Positions 1 to 6,981 of a stretch of 11,520 bases of DNA are shown here, one piece after another. Positions within the stretch are counted from its first letter, which is position 1, and each line of letters begins with the position of its first letter. The DNA is from CAZKYP01 sp964556885 (GTDB lineage Bacteria; Planctomycetota; Phycisphaerae; Sedimentisphaerales; Anaerobacaceae): assembly GCA_964556885.1 (NCBI GenBank), contig CAZKYP010000108.1:1-11520 (forward strand). The letters are read 5' to 3'. The notes under the pieces are model-generated. The model had not been told where the DNA came from, did no database searches, and saw only the letters and a list, made by a program, of their open reading frames with translations. The position numbers and the translations under genes were made by a program.

Positions 1-432
1 GGCAAGAACGGCCAGGGTCCCGCCCCGCTCAAGACGGCCAAAGGCTGGCTGCACCTGGCGCACGGGGTGCGTGTCACCGCCGCAGGTTATCGCTACGTTT
101 TGTATATGTTTGTAACCGACCTTAAAGAGCCGTGGAAAGTGATCGCCAAACCGGGCGGGTATTTTATGGCTCCCGAGGGAAACGAACGGATCGGCGACGT
201 GTCCAATGTCGTCTTTTCCAGCGGCTGGGTCGCCCGAGAAAACGGCACAGTATTCATCTATTACGGCTCATCCGATACGCGTACACACGTGGCAACGAGC
301 ACGCTGGATAGATTGCTGGATTATTGCCTGAACACGCCGCCGGACGGACTGTATTCATATAAGTGCGTCGAGCAGCGTTGTGAACTGATCAAGAAAAATC
401 TTGAGAGTCCCTTGTGGAAGTCACTTACATAA
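1..432 (+). CDS. 4-O-beta-D-mannosyl-D-glucose phosphorylase, GH130 subfamily 1 (5' truncated)
   Basis: This is the C-terminal 143 residues of a glycoside phosphorylase; the 5' part lies outside the window and frame 1 is open from base 1. The known reaction of GH130_1 is phosphate-dependent cleavage of beta-1,4-mannosyl-glucose to mannose 1-phosphate and glucose in the cytoplasm. Visible signatures are the 'GPAPLKTAKGWLHLAHGVR' block, 'YVLYMF', 'GYFMAPEGNERIGDVSNVVF', 'VFIYYGSSDTR', 'HVATST' and a C-terminal 'LLDYCLNTPPDG' tail. As far as I recall it, the Bacteroides fragilis mannosylglucose phosphorylase closely matches these blocks. Full family length is about 390 aa, so roughly the last third is present. 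The next gene, a GH26 mannanase, starts 14 nt downstream on the same strand, which supports a shared mannan-degradation operon. The family call is firm; the exact substrate (mannosyl-glucose versus manno-oligosaccharides) is inferred from similarity. Confidence 0.9.
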   Translation, partial: GKNGQGPAPLKTAKGWLHLAHGVRVTAAGYRYVLYMFVTDLKEPWKVIAKPGGYFMAPEGNERIGDVSNVVFSSGWVARENGTVFIYYGSSDTRTHVATSTLDRLLDYCLNTPPDGLYSYKCVEQRCELIKKNLESPLWKSLT

Positions 433-446
433 CAGGAGATACGAAA

Positions 447-1565
447 ATGAAAAGAGCCATTTTATGTCTGATTATCCTGCTGACACTCGGTGTCGCATTC
501 GGAGTCGAATACGTCGCAGACCCGCAATTCAAGCTGACCGATCCAGTTGCTACGCCGCAGACCAAAGCACTCTATCAAAACCTGCACAAGCTGGCGCAGA
601 ATAATATCCTCTTCGGCCACCAGGATACGCTCTCTTACGGCATGGGCTGGGAGGGCACCGCCGAGACATTCGACAGCGACGTGTATCGAGTGTGCGGCAA
701 GTTCCCGGCGGTATTCGGCTGGGACCTCGGTCATATCGGCGATGCCAATAACATCGACGGCGTCCCGTTCGAGAACATGAAAATCTGGATGGCCGAAGGC
801 TATAAAAGAGGCGGCGTCAATACAATAAGCTGGCATGCCCGCATACCCGGTTCGGACAAGAACGCATGGACCCAGGAGGCGGTTGTCTCTCGTATCCTGC
901 CGGGCGGCGATTTGCACCAGGAATACGTCGCCAAGTTAGAGCTTATTGCTAAATTCATCGGCGATTTGAAAGGCCCGGAGGGCGAGCCGATCCCTGTCAT
1001 TTTTAGGCCGTTCCACGAGCATAACGGAAGCTGGTTCTGGTGGGGCGCCAAGTGGTGTACGCCGGAGCAGTACAAGCAGATTTGGCAATTCACGGTGGAC
1101 TACCTGAGAAAGACTAAGGGCCTGCATAACATCATTACCTGCTATTCGCCGGACCGCTTCGAGAATCGTGACGAGTATCTTGTGCGGTATCCCGGCGACG
1201 ACTATATCGATATCCTGGCCCACGATAACTACGGCTCGTTCAGCTCTCTGGATAAAAAAGTCGAGGCCCAGAAGATGATAGACATGCTTGTCACGATTGC
1301 AAACGAGCACAACAAGGTTGCGGCCCTCAGCGAGACCGGACTCGAACGGATTCCCAATCCTAACTGGTGGACGGATGTATTGTTAGAAATAATCAAGACA
1401 AGCGACAAGGGCAAACAGCTCGCCTGGGTCCTGGTCTGGCGGAACGGCCGGCCGGACCATTACTACGCCCCCTACCCGGGACAGACCAGCGCGGAGAATT
1501 TCAAAAAGTTCGAAGCCGACCCGTTCACACTATTCATGGGAGATTTACCGAAGATGTACGAATAA
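447..1565 (+). CDS. Secreted GH26 beta-1,4-mannanase
   Basis: A 372-aa endo- or exo-acting mannanase that hydrolyses beta-1,4-mannan backbones outside the cytoplasm. I chose the ATG at 447 over an in-frame GTG at 414 because AGGAG at 434-438 sits 8 nt upstream and the ATG begins a clean Sec signal peptide (MKR, then a hydrophobic stretch, cleavage near residue 19). The GH26 catalytic pair is visible: acid/base Glu191 in 'FRPFHEHNGSWFWWG' and nucleophile Glu296 in 'ALSETG', about 105 residues apart as expected for the family. The N-terminal 'LFGHQDTLSYG' and the 'WHARIPGS' and 'DILAHDNYG' blocks also fit GH26. The catalytic domain fills the protein, with no carbohydrate-binding module. Pairing with a GH130_1 phosphorylase resembles the B. 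fragilis route in which GH26 makes mannobiose, so a mannobiose-releasing activity is a reasonable inference but is not proven. The gene converges on the minus-strand glycosyltransferase with only 11 bp between the stop codons. Confidence 0.95.
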   Translation: MKRAILCLIILLTLGVAFGVEYVADPQFKLTDPVATPQTKALYQNLHKLAQNNILFGHQDTLSYGMGWEGTAETFDSDVYRVCGKFPAVFGWDLGHIGDANNIDGVPFENMKIWMAEGYKRGGVNTISWHARIPGSDKNAWTQEAVVSRILPGGDLHQEYVAKLELIAKFIGDLKGPEGEPIPVIFRPFHEHNGSWFWWGAKWCTPEQYKQIWQFTVDYLRKTKGLHNIITCYSPDRFENRDEYLVRYPGDDYIDILAHDNYGSFSSLDKKVEAQKMIDMLVTIANEHNKVAALSETGLERIPNPNWWTDVLLEIIKTSDKGKQLAWVLVWRNGRPDHYYAPYPGQTSAENFKKFEADPFTLFMGDLPKMYE

Positions 1566-1576
1566 TCCGGTTATCA

Positions 1577-2647
1577 CTAAACATCAACAGGTGTGTTGAG
1601 TTTGTTCAAGGTTTCACGAAGGATTCGGAAAAACCTTTCGTTGTCGGGCCAGAGGATTCGCTTGTCACTCGGCATGGGCTTGTCGAGTTCATCAAGAAAT
1701 TGAGCAAGGATTGTTTCATCCAGCGTTTCCGCCGAGACTCCCAAGCCGAGCTTTCGGATATAATGGGCGTTAATAATCTGCTCGTACTGTCCGGTCAGCG
1801 GCAGCAAAAGCATCTTCTTTTTCAGGTACATACACTCGCTTATCAGTGAAAAGCCCGCCGATGCAATCACGCCGCAGGCGCTTGCCAGGTCATTCAGGAA
1901 TCCTTCCGTCGAACGTCCCTTGAAAATGCAGTTTTTATACTCCGCTTTTTTATTAAAGCCGTAGATTACGAATTTCTGGTCGCCGAATTTACCGAGTACT
2001 TCCTGCAGTTGCTCCTTCTGTGTTCCTGTTGTTGAATACAAAAGAACATGTTCGCCCTGCACGGCATTCAGCGAAGCTACGATGGGCCTGACCACAGGCG
2101 GGGCCAAAACGGCCGAATCGACACGCAAAGGCGCATCGAAGAAATTGATAATTACATAAGCAACTGCACCAATATAGTGACACTCCGTCACTAATTCGGC
2201 GGTAAGCCGTGAAAACCAGCTCTTGGCCGGGTGCTCCAGCTCGCAAAGAGTCAGAACATGCTCGTGGTCGATGCTGACAAAAGGTACTCTGTTTCGCCAG
2301 GCCCACCACGCGCTGAAAGGCTCGAAATCCGAAATCACCAGGTCCGGTGCGAACGGCTCGAAATGTTCCCTGAAAAGCTCGTCGTTCTGCCTGTTGCCTT
2401 CGGGCAGTTTGAGAAGATTCTTTTTAAGTGTTTCCGATTTATCGATACGCCCGCCTGTAAAAGCATACGACAGGCCGAATATCCCCTTTACACGCGGTCC
2501 GAAATACTGCTTCAGATACAAAAGTGATTTCTGCGAGCCGACAAACATCACATCATTACCGGCATCGATGAGCTTCTGGCCTATCAGGTGGGACCTGCTG
2601 CTGTGCCCAAATCCTTCCCCCGCAACGCCGTATATTATCTTGGCCAT
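1577..2647 (-). CDS. MJ1255/VC2487-family glycosyltransferase
   Basis: A 356-aa GT-B fold glycosyltransferase related to the MurG/GT28 group (Glyco_trans_1_3-type, MJ1255 family). The acceptor and sugar donor are not known from sequence. The N-terminal domain opens with the glycine-rich 'GVAGEGFGHSSRS' loop (residues 7-19), which matches the nucleotide/lipid-site loop of MurG-like enzymes, followed by 'DLVISDFEP' (102-110). The C-terminal half has the donor-binding signature 'SAGFSLISE' (263-271) and 'GQYEQ' (286-290). No signal peptide or clear transmembrane helix is present, so it is probably cytosolic or peripheral at the membrane. It starts at ATG with no convincing Shine-Dalgarno; the leader is occupied by a heptamer repeat. 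It follows ftsI by 47 nt on the same strand and may be co-transcribed with the dcw genes. A role in cell-surface glycan or glycolipid synthesis is inferred only from family and context. Confidence 0.8.
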   Translation of the reverse strand: MAKIIYGVAGEGFGHSSRSHLIGQKLIDAGNDVMFVGSQKSLLYLKQYFGPRVKGIFGLSYAFTGGRIDKSETLKKNLLKLPEGNRQNDELFREHFEPFAPDLVISDFEPFSAWWAWRNRVPFVSIDHEHVLTLCELEHPAKSWFSRLTAELVTECHYIGAVAYVIINFFDAPLRVDSAVLAPPVVRPIVASLNAVQGEHVLLYSTTGTQKEQLQEVLGKFGDQKFVIYGFNKKAEYKNCIFKGRSTEGFLNDLASACGVIASAGFSLISECMYLKKKMLLLPLTGQYEQIINAHYIRKLGLGVSAETLDETILAQFLDELDKPMPSDKRILWPDNERFFRILRETLNKLNTPVDV

Positions 2648-2650
2648 TAG

Positions 2651-2683
2651 TTCGTTCTGCGTTCTGAGTGCTGCGTTCTGAGT
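2651..2683 (-). repeat. Heptamer tandem repeat, unit ACKCAGM
   Basis: Read on the minus strand, the spacer between ftsI and the glycosyltransferase consists of the successive 7-mers ACTCAGA, ACGCAGC, ACTCAGA and ACGCAGA, followed by a partial unit ACGAA. The 14-bp double unit repeats with 13 of 13 identical bases (plus-strand 2657-2669 and 2671-2683). It ends three bases before the glycosyltransferase ATG, where a ribosome-binding site would be expected. Confidence 0.75.
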
Positions 2684-2694
2684 TTCATTTGTTG

Positions 2695-4386
2695 CTAATC
2701 CACTCCGAGGTAGTTCAGCGTCTTTTCGATTATCACTTTGGCCACCGGTGCGGCCACGGTCCCGCCGGTATAGCCTTTGCCCAGCTTTCTGTTCGGTTTC
2801 CTGATAGAGACCAAGACAATAATCGCAGGGTCGTCGACAGGCGCCCCGGCTATGAACGAAGCAACATACTCGCTTTCCGAATACCCCCTGCTGTCACTAT
2901 TGGCAATGTTGGCGGTGCCGGTCTTGCCGAATACTTTCCACTTATCGAGTTTCGCCCTGTTGCCTGTTCCCGTACTGTCGTTGACAACGCCGGTCATGGC
3001 CTCGGTGACAATCCATTCGGCCGTCTCCGGCTGAATGATATAACCGACCGACGGCAGAGGCCGCTTTATCTCCGTAACCTCGCCCTTGGCGTCCACAACC
3101 GCCCTGACCAGAAACGGCCTGACAAGACGGCCGTTGTTGATAAGGATACAATATGCCCTGACAAGCTGCATTGCGGTGACGCATATCTCCTGTCCGAAAG
3201 GTATCCGGGTGACACTATACCCGGTCCAGTCCCTCGTCGGCCTAAGCAGACCTTCGACCTCGCCGGGCAGCTCGATTCCGGTCTTTTTGCCGAATCCGAA
3301 AAACGTAAGACCGTCGTAGAGCTTTTCGGCGCCGATCCTTTGCCCGATCTTGGCCATGCCGATATTACTGGAATTTACAATTATCTCCCGAATTGTCAAA
3401 TCGCCGAATCCCCTTCGATACTCGCCGATTCGACCGAATCCCTTGCCGTGATAATTACCGTACTCGCAAAATATTCTCTCCTGCTTGTTCACCACACCGG
3501 CATCGAGAGCAATCGCAAGAACGAGCGGCTTTATAATACTGCCCGGCTCATACCAGTCCGTCACAACCCTGCTGCGGAAGTTGTTCGGGTCCGTCGTGCC
3601 TATGTTCGCCGGGTCGAAATCAGGCAGCGACACCATCGCCAGGATCGCCCCGGTCTTCGGCTCGGCTACAATCGCCACCGCCGATTCGGCTTCGTAAGCC
3701 TCGCATTGTTTGGCAAGCTCATCCCGCACAAACTGCTGAATCGTCGCATCTATAGTCAGGATAATACCATACCCATCGTTCAGGACACCTTCCTGCTGCT
3801 TGATCCGGATAGGCCGGCGGTGAACATCCGCAAAAAAAACATTCTGGGCCGGCGTGCCTCTCATCGCCTTGTCATATTTCAGCTCCAAACCTTCCAGTCC
3901 CGTGTTTTCGCGGCCTGTAAAACCTATGATATTCGCCACAAGGGAGCCCATCGGGTAATGCCTTCGCCAGCCGGTCTGAACACCTATGCCTGGAATTTTA
4001 AGGGCGTCCGAGCACTGGTTGATATCAGCATCCAGTTTAATTTCCACATAACCGGGATTGCCGCTTTCGTTTATGAGCCTGCAGATTTCATTCGGTTCCA
4101 TGCCCACAATCGGCGCCAGCTTATTCGAAACCTCCTGCTTGTCAGATATCCTGCGAGGTTCGGCGAATATTATCCGAATCCTGTTACTGGCGGCCAGCAC
4201 CCTGCCGCAGCAATCGAGAATCTCTCCCCGCCGCGGCTGATCCACGTACGAACGCTGCTGCCTCAGGCATGCATCGAGATACTCGGTGCTCTTTAAATAC
4301 TGCAAATGGAAACATCGCCCTGCCAGTGCCAGAAGTGACGCTATAAGAAGCAACGAGAAAATAATGGTAAATCGAATGTTTTTCAA
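2695..4386 (-). CDS. ftsI: Class B penicillin-binding protein, septal peptidoglycan transpeptidase
   Basis: A 563-aa transpeptidase that cross-links peptidoglycan at the division septum. Residues about 5-23 form a single N-terminal membrane helix; the rest faces the periplasm. The PBP dimerisation region holds 'RRGEILDCCGRVLA' (52-65), where the usual Arg of the 'DR.G' motif is replaced by Cys. All three catalytic motifs are present: SxxK as S283-I-I-K286, SxN as S339-S-N341, and KTG at 488-490. No PASTA domain is seen and the length is normal for FtsI. The start is TTG at 4386, the only option because a same-frame TAA (end of ftsL) lies one codon upstream; no good Shine-Dalgarno is visible, so translation is probably coupled to ftsL. 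Its position after rsmH and ftsL is the classic dcw order and separates it from an elongation-type PBP2. The usual downstream murE/mraY genes are absent. Confidence 0.93.
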   Translation of the reverse strand: MKNIRFTIIFSLLLIASLLALAGRCFHLQYLKSTEYLDACLRQQRSYVDQPRRGEILDCCGRVLAASNRIRIIFAEPRRISDKQEVSNKLAPIVGMEPNEICRLINESGNPGYVEIKLDADINQCSDALKIPGIGVQTGWRRHYPMGSLVANIIGFTGRENTGLEGLELKYDKAMRGTPAQNVFFADVHRRPIRIKQQEGVLNDGYGIILTIDATIQQFVRDELAKQCEAYEAESAVAIVAEPKTGAILAMVSLPDFDPANIGTTDPNNFRSRVVTDWYEPGSIIKPLVLAIALDAGVVNKQERIFCEYGNYHGKGFGRIGEYRRGFGDLTIREIIVNSSNIGMAKIGQRIGAEKLYDGLTFFGFGKKTGIELPGEVEGLLRPTRDWTGYSVTRIPFGQEICVTAMQLVRAYCILINNGRLVRPFLVRAVVDAKGEVTEIKRPLPSVGYIIQPETAEWIVTEAMTGVVNDSTGTGNRAKLDKWKVFGKTGTANIANSDSRGYSESEYVASFIAGAPVDDPAIIVLVSIRKPNRKLGKGYTGGTVAAPVAKVIIEKTLNYLGVD

Positions 4387-4389
4387 TTT

Positions 4390-4620
4390 TTACTTGTTCG
4401 CATCAGGTTGATCGTAACGCTGTGAAATTGCGGCGGGATTTATGAGTTTTTCCAGCAGTAACTGCTTGGTGCCAAGCTCCTGTATCAATCGCGTCTGCTC
4501 GGACCTGCACTGCCAGATATCATAAAATATTCGATTGTTGGCGCCCCGCAGATACACAGCAAAAACCATAACCGCAGTCAGATAAAACACAATAAAAACA
4601 AAACGAAACCGGAGCATCAT
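4390..4620 (-). CDS. ftsL: FtsL-like septal membrane protein
   Basis: A small bitopic protein of 76 aa from the ATG at 4620; an upstream TTG at 4638 would give 82 aa. It has a short Arg-containing cytoplasmic N-terminus, one membrane helix (about residues 7-24), then a periplasmic stretch rich in Glu, Gln and Leu ('QTRLIQELGTKQLLLEKL') that looks like a coiled coil, and an 'INPAAISQRY' segment resembling the FtsL/DivIC C-terminal motif. FtsL forms a complex with FtsB and FtsQ that activates FtsW/FtsI at the septum. Sequence similarity is too weak in this family to prove the call; size, topology and position directly before ftsI carry most of the weight. Its TAA stop is followed after one codon by the ftsI TTG start in the same frame. 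Confidence 0.7.
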   Translation of the reverse strand: MMLRFRFVFIVFYLTAVMVFAVYLRGANNRIFYDIWQCRSEQTRLIQELGTKQLLLEKLINPAAISQRYDQPDANK

Positions 4621-4696
4621 TAAAATACTACCGTTCAAAATATTAACGCTTTTTTACGACCGCCGCTACAATCCGGCATTTCTAAGAGCTATTCTT

Positions 4697-5713
4697 TTAC
4701 TGAACCGGCATCTTCAAACGCATGCCGACGACAAGATTGTCCTCGTCCTTGAGGATATCGGCGTTGAGCTTGCTGATCTCCGGATAGCGGCCGCCGTTTC
4801 CGAGCTGACTTGCCGCGATACGCCACAGGCTGTCGCCGTCTTTGACGACATATTCTTTGCCCGAACTTTTAACGACCGGTTTAGGCGACTGAACATTTGT
4901 ATTTTCCCTGCCGCCAAGTGATTTTATTTTATCCAGTAGCGAACCCGAAAACAAGCTGCCTTCGCTTTTATTTTCAACCACTGTCCTCAATACGGGAAGA
5001 ATCAGCTTCTGGCCGACAACTATCTCATCCGGCGATTTCAGCAGGTTGTGATTGGCCTCGTATATTTTCATTATCGTGGCTCTTTTGTTCCCTTCAACCG
5101 CACCGTATATCTTCTTTGCTATGTCCGCCAGGTTGTCACCATCTTCGACGACATAAGTCTTTGAGGTTTCCGGTTTTGCCGGCTCGGTTTTCCTGATTTC
5201 AGTACTGTAAGAAGTCACCGGCATGTCCGTCTGCCTTGCAGCAGGCACCTGGACATCCGTGGTAATCGGGCTTGCGGCGACCGAGCTGACCTGGGTAAAC
5301 GGCCCGGAAGAAAACAGATTGTTCTTAGTTTCGGTCGTCGGTGAAACAGTCTCGAAAGGATTCATTGAAGGAGAATCGACCTGACCATCAGAATTTGCAT
5401 AGGAATCTTCCTCTGTAAACATGTTACCCGGCAGTTCCATCTCATAGCGAACATTGTCCGGATTCAGGGACAGAACGGAACCCGAACCATCAGCAGGCTG
5501 GCGGGCCGTTGCCGACTGGCGATCTATTTGTTCCTGTACTTTTCGGATTGTGTTGGTGATAGGATCGTTCTGCTGATTAATCATTTCCATGGTCAGCTCA
5601 TTGTTGCTTTTTTCCTTTGCTTTTTGGAATCGCGGCAAGCCGTTAATCACAAAAGCAATGATAAAAATGAATACCAAACCCAGTAACAATCCAATCTTGG
5701 CATCCGATGTCAT
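4697..5713 (-). CDS. Membrane-anchored protein with two LysM domains
   Basis: A 338-aa protein with an N-terminal membrane helix (about residues 7-25), a long low-complexity Ser/Thr/Pro-rich linker (about 35-185), and two LysM domains: LysM1 at about 186-240 ('YVVEDGDNLADIAKKIYG' to 'VVGQKLILP') and LysM2 at about 287-336 ('YVVKDGDSLWRIA' to 'VVGMRLKMP'). LysM domains bind GlcNAc-containing glycans such as peptidoglycan. No hydrolase or transpeptidase domain is visible, so it is probably a wall-tethering or division-associated factor rather than an enzyme. GGAG at 5721-5724 lies 7 nt upstream of the ATG and fixes the start. It sits between rsmH (59-nt gap) and ftsL (58-nt gap to its earlier TTG) on the same strand. 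That placement inside the dcw core suggests a role tied to septal wall synthesis, which is inference. The topology is normal for bacterial LysM proteins. Confidence 0.85.
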   Translation of the reverse strand: MTSDAKIGLLLGLVFIFIIAFVINGLPRFQKAKEKSNNELTMEMINQQNDPITNTIRKVQEQIDRQSATARQPADGSGSVLSLNPDNVRYEMELPGNMFTEEDSYANSDGQVDSPSMNPFETVSPTTETKNNLFSSGPFTQVSSVAASPITTDVQVPAARQTDMPVTSYSTEIRKTEPAKPETSKTYVVEDGDNLADIAKKIYGAVEGNKRATIMKIYEANHNLLKSPDEIVVGQKLILPVLRTVVENKSEGSLFSGSLLDKIKSLGGRENTNVQSPKPVVKSSGKEYVVKDGDSLWRIAASQLGNGGRYPEISKLNADILKDEDNLVVGMRLKMPVQ

Positions 5714-5772
5714 GATGAAACTCCATTTATTTATGTTTACAATTCAATCGCCGGTACTTCCCGTCGACCGCC

Positions 5773-6711
5773 CTATTGTTTTTGTGCTATCCTTAATTTT
5801 GCGCTTCTGGCCCTGCGATTATCGATTATTTCGTTTCTGTCCGGCACAATCGGCTTTTTCGTCAGGAGCCTGTAAACGCCGTCTTTCTCGTTCTGTTTGA
5901 AATCGTACTTTACCAGCCTGTCTTCCAGGCTATGAAAGCTGATGACCGCAAAATAACCGTTTTTCTTAAGCAATCCCGGCGCTGAAATCAGCAGCCTTTT
6001 AAGATTTTCCAACTCGTCGTTAACTGCGATTCTCAGGGCCTGAAAAGTTCTCGTCGCAGGGTGTATCCTGTATCTTCGCGACTTCCCTGCCCTGCTCAAA
6101 GCCCTGCAAACCGTATCCGCCAACCGGCCGGTCGTCGTTATCGGCTCGTGCTGGCGCTGCCTGACAATAAACCGTGCAATCCGCCGCGACGCCCTGTCCT
6201 GGCCGTACTTATAAATCAGGTCGGCAAGCGATTTTTCATCGATTTCATTAACTATATCGGCAGCGGTGCGCTTTATTCTTTTATCAATTCTCATATCCAG
6301 CGGCATATTTGTTCGAAAGCTCAATCCGGCTTCGGCGTTTGTCCACTGGGCAGAGCAAATACCAAGGTCCGCTAATATAAAATCAACTTTTTCTATCCCC
6401 TGCTTGCGGACCTGCTCGTCAATCTGTGAAAAATTGGATTCAATCAAAACGACCTTGCAGGCAAGTTGCTTCAATTTGTCCTGTGCCGTCCGTACGGCAT
6501 TATTATCAAAATCCAAACCTATGATAACCGCATCAGGACCCAAATTTGTTCCGAACAGAAGGCTGTGACCGCCCTGCCCGATGGTCGCGTCCACCATAAC
6601 GCCATTCGATGGCAGTTTTATAAGCTCGATCAAAGTCCCGGCCAGGACCGGAATGTGCTCGGCCGCCGAATCACCCGCTTTTATCGTATTTTGTTCTATG
6701 TCCCGATGCAT
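5773..6711 (-). CDS. rsmH: 16S rRNA (cytosine(1402)-N(4))-methyltransferase
   Basis: RsmH (formerly MraW), 312 aa, which methylates N4 of C1402 in the 16S rRNA P-site region using S-adenosylmethionine. Signatures in order: 'HIPVL' (19-23), the SAM loop 'DATIGQGGHS' (41-50), 'GLDFDNNA' (65-72), 'DLGICS' (115-120), 'PLDMRID' (137-143), 'HPATRTFQALRIAVNDEL' (217-234), 'SFHSLEDR' (258-265) and a C-terminal 'RSAKLRIA' (302-309). The length matches the family. It starts at ATG 6711 with AAGG (6720-6717) 5 nt upstream. That AAGG lies in the 3' arm of a predicted hairpin. It follows the 69-aa ORF by 39 nt and is the third gene of the mraZ-led cluster. Confidence 0.96.
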   Translation of the reverse strand: MHRDIEQNTIKAGDSAAEHIPVLAGTLIELIKLPSNGVMVDATIGQGGHSLLFGTNLGPDAVIIGLDFDNNAVRTAQDKLKQLACKVVLIESNFSQIDEQVRKQGIEKVDFILADLGICSAQWTNAEAGLSFRTNMPLDMRIDKRIKRTAADIVNEIDEKSLADLIYKYGQDRASRRIARFIVRQRQHEPITTTGRLADTVCRALSRAGKSRRYRIHPATRTFQALRIAVNDELENLKRLLISAPGLLKKNGYFAVISFHSLEDRLVKYDFKQNEKDGVYRLLTKKPIVPDRNEIIDNRRARSAKLRIAQKQ

Positions 6712-6716
6712 CGGAA

Positions 6717-6761
6717 CCTTAGCTCATCACCTGTTGTATCAGGTGCAGGCTCAGCTAATGG
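6717..6761 (-). promoter_or_regulatory. Nested mRNA hairpin over the rsmH ribosome-binding site
   Basis: In the minus-strand transcript an inner stem CACCTG/CAGGTG (6745-6740 with 6733-6728, 6-nt loop) is flanked by an outer stem TTAGCT/AGCTAA (6758-6753 with 6724-6719). Across a one-base bulge, two further CC/GG pairs (6761-6760 with 6718-6717) extend it. The 3' outer arm contains the rsmH Shine-Dalgarno AAGG. The 5' arm overlaps the TGA of the small upstream ORF (6753-6751), so a ribosome finishing that ORF would open the outer stem. I therefore read it as a possible translational-coupling element. Stability was judged by eye only. Confidence 0.5.
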
Positions 6762-6960
6762 TCAACGGGGACTTCTGGCTCAACAGCTTCTTTACAGCGG
6801 ACGAAAACTGAACGCCCGAAAACATCTCATCGAATGTTTTTAATCGCTCCAGCCTTTCCTTAAGAGCCGCCAGCGAATCGAATGTTCTTTCATCGACCTG
6901 CCTCTCGCCGGCGAGACTATCGGTTACGATACGACAATGTTCTGAATCCGTTCTGATCAT
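6751..6960 (-). CDS. Small hypothetical protein between mraZ and rsmH
   Basis: A 69-aa protein of no family I recognise. The ATG at 6960 is preferred over an in-frame GTG at 6972, because the GGGGAG purine run (6977-6972) would overlap the GTG but lies 11 nt before the ATG, a slightly long but workable spacing. The product is charged and mostly predicted helical; the middle segment 'LAALKERLERLKTFDEMF' looks like an amphipathic or coiled-coil helix. There is no membrane segment or signal peptide, so it is probably cytosolic. It lies 21 nt after mraZ and 39 nt before rsmH on the same strand, which supports a real operon member. Small unassigned ORFs can occur at this point in dcw clusters, but I cannot link this one to a named protein. 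No function is proposed. Confidence 0.6.
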   Translation of the reverse strand: MIRTDSEHCRIVTDSLAGERQVDERTFDSLAALKERLERLKTFDEMFSGVQFSSAVKKLLSQKSPLTIS

Positions 6961-6981
6961 TTGTTCTTTCACTCCCCAATT

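Noticed and set aside
414..446. Upstream GTG start for the GH26 gene
   Set aside because: It would overlap the GH130 stop, place the Shine-Dalgarno inside the coding region and add a polar extension before the signal peptide. The ATG at 447 is better supported.
1584..1603. Weak hairpin TCAACA-GGTG-TGTTGA followed by a T-rich stretch, a possible terminator for GH26
   Set aside because: The stem is only six mostly AT pairs, the T tract is interrupted, and it lies inside the 3' end of the converging glycosyltransferase gene.
2668..4296. A 542-codon open frame on the plus strand antisense to ftsI
   Set aside because: It fully overlaps a gene with all catalytic motifs of a class B PBP, has no recognisable domains, is rich in Arg and Pro as expected for an antisense shadow, and lacks operon context.
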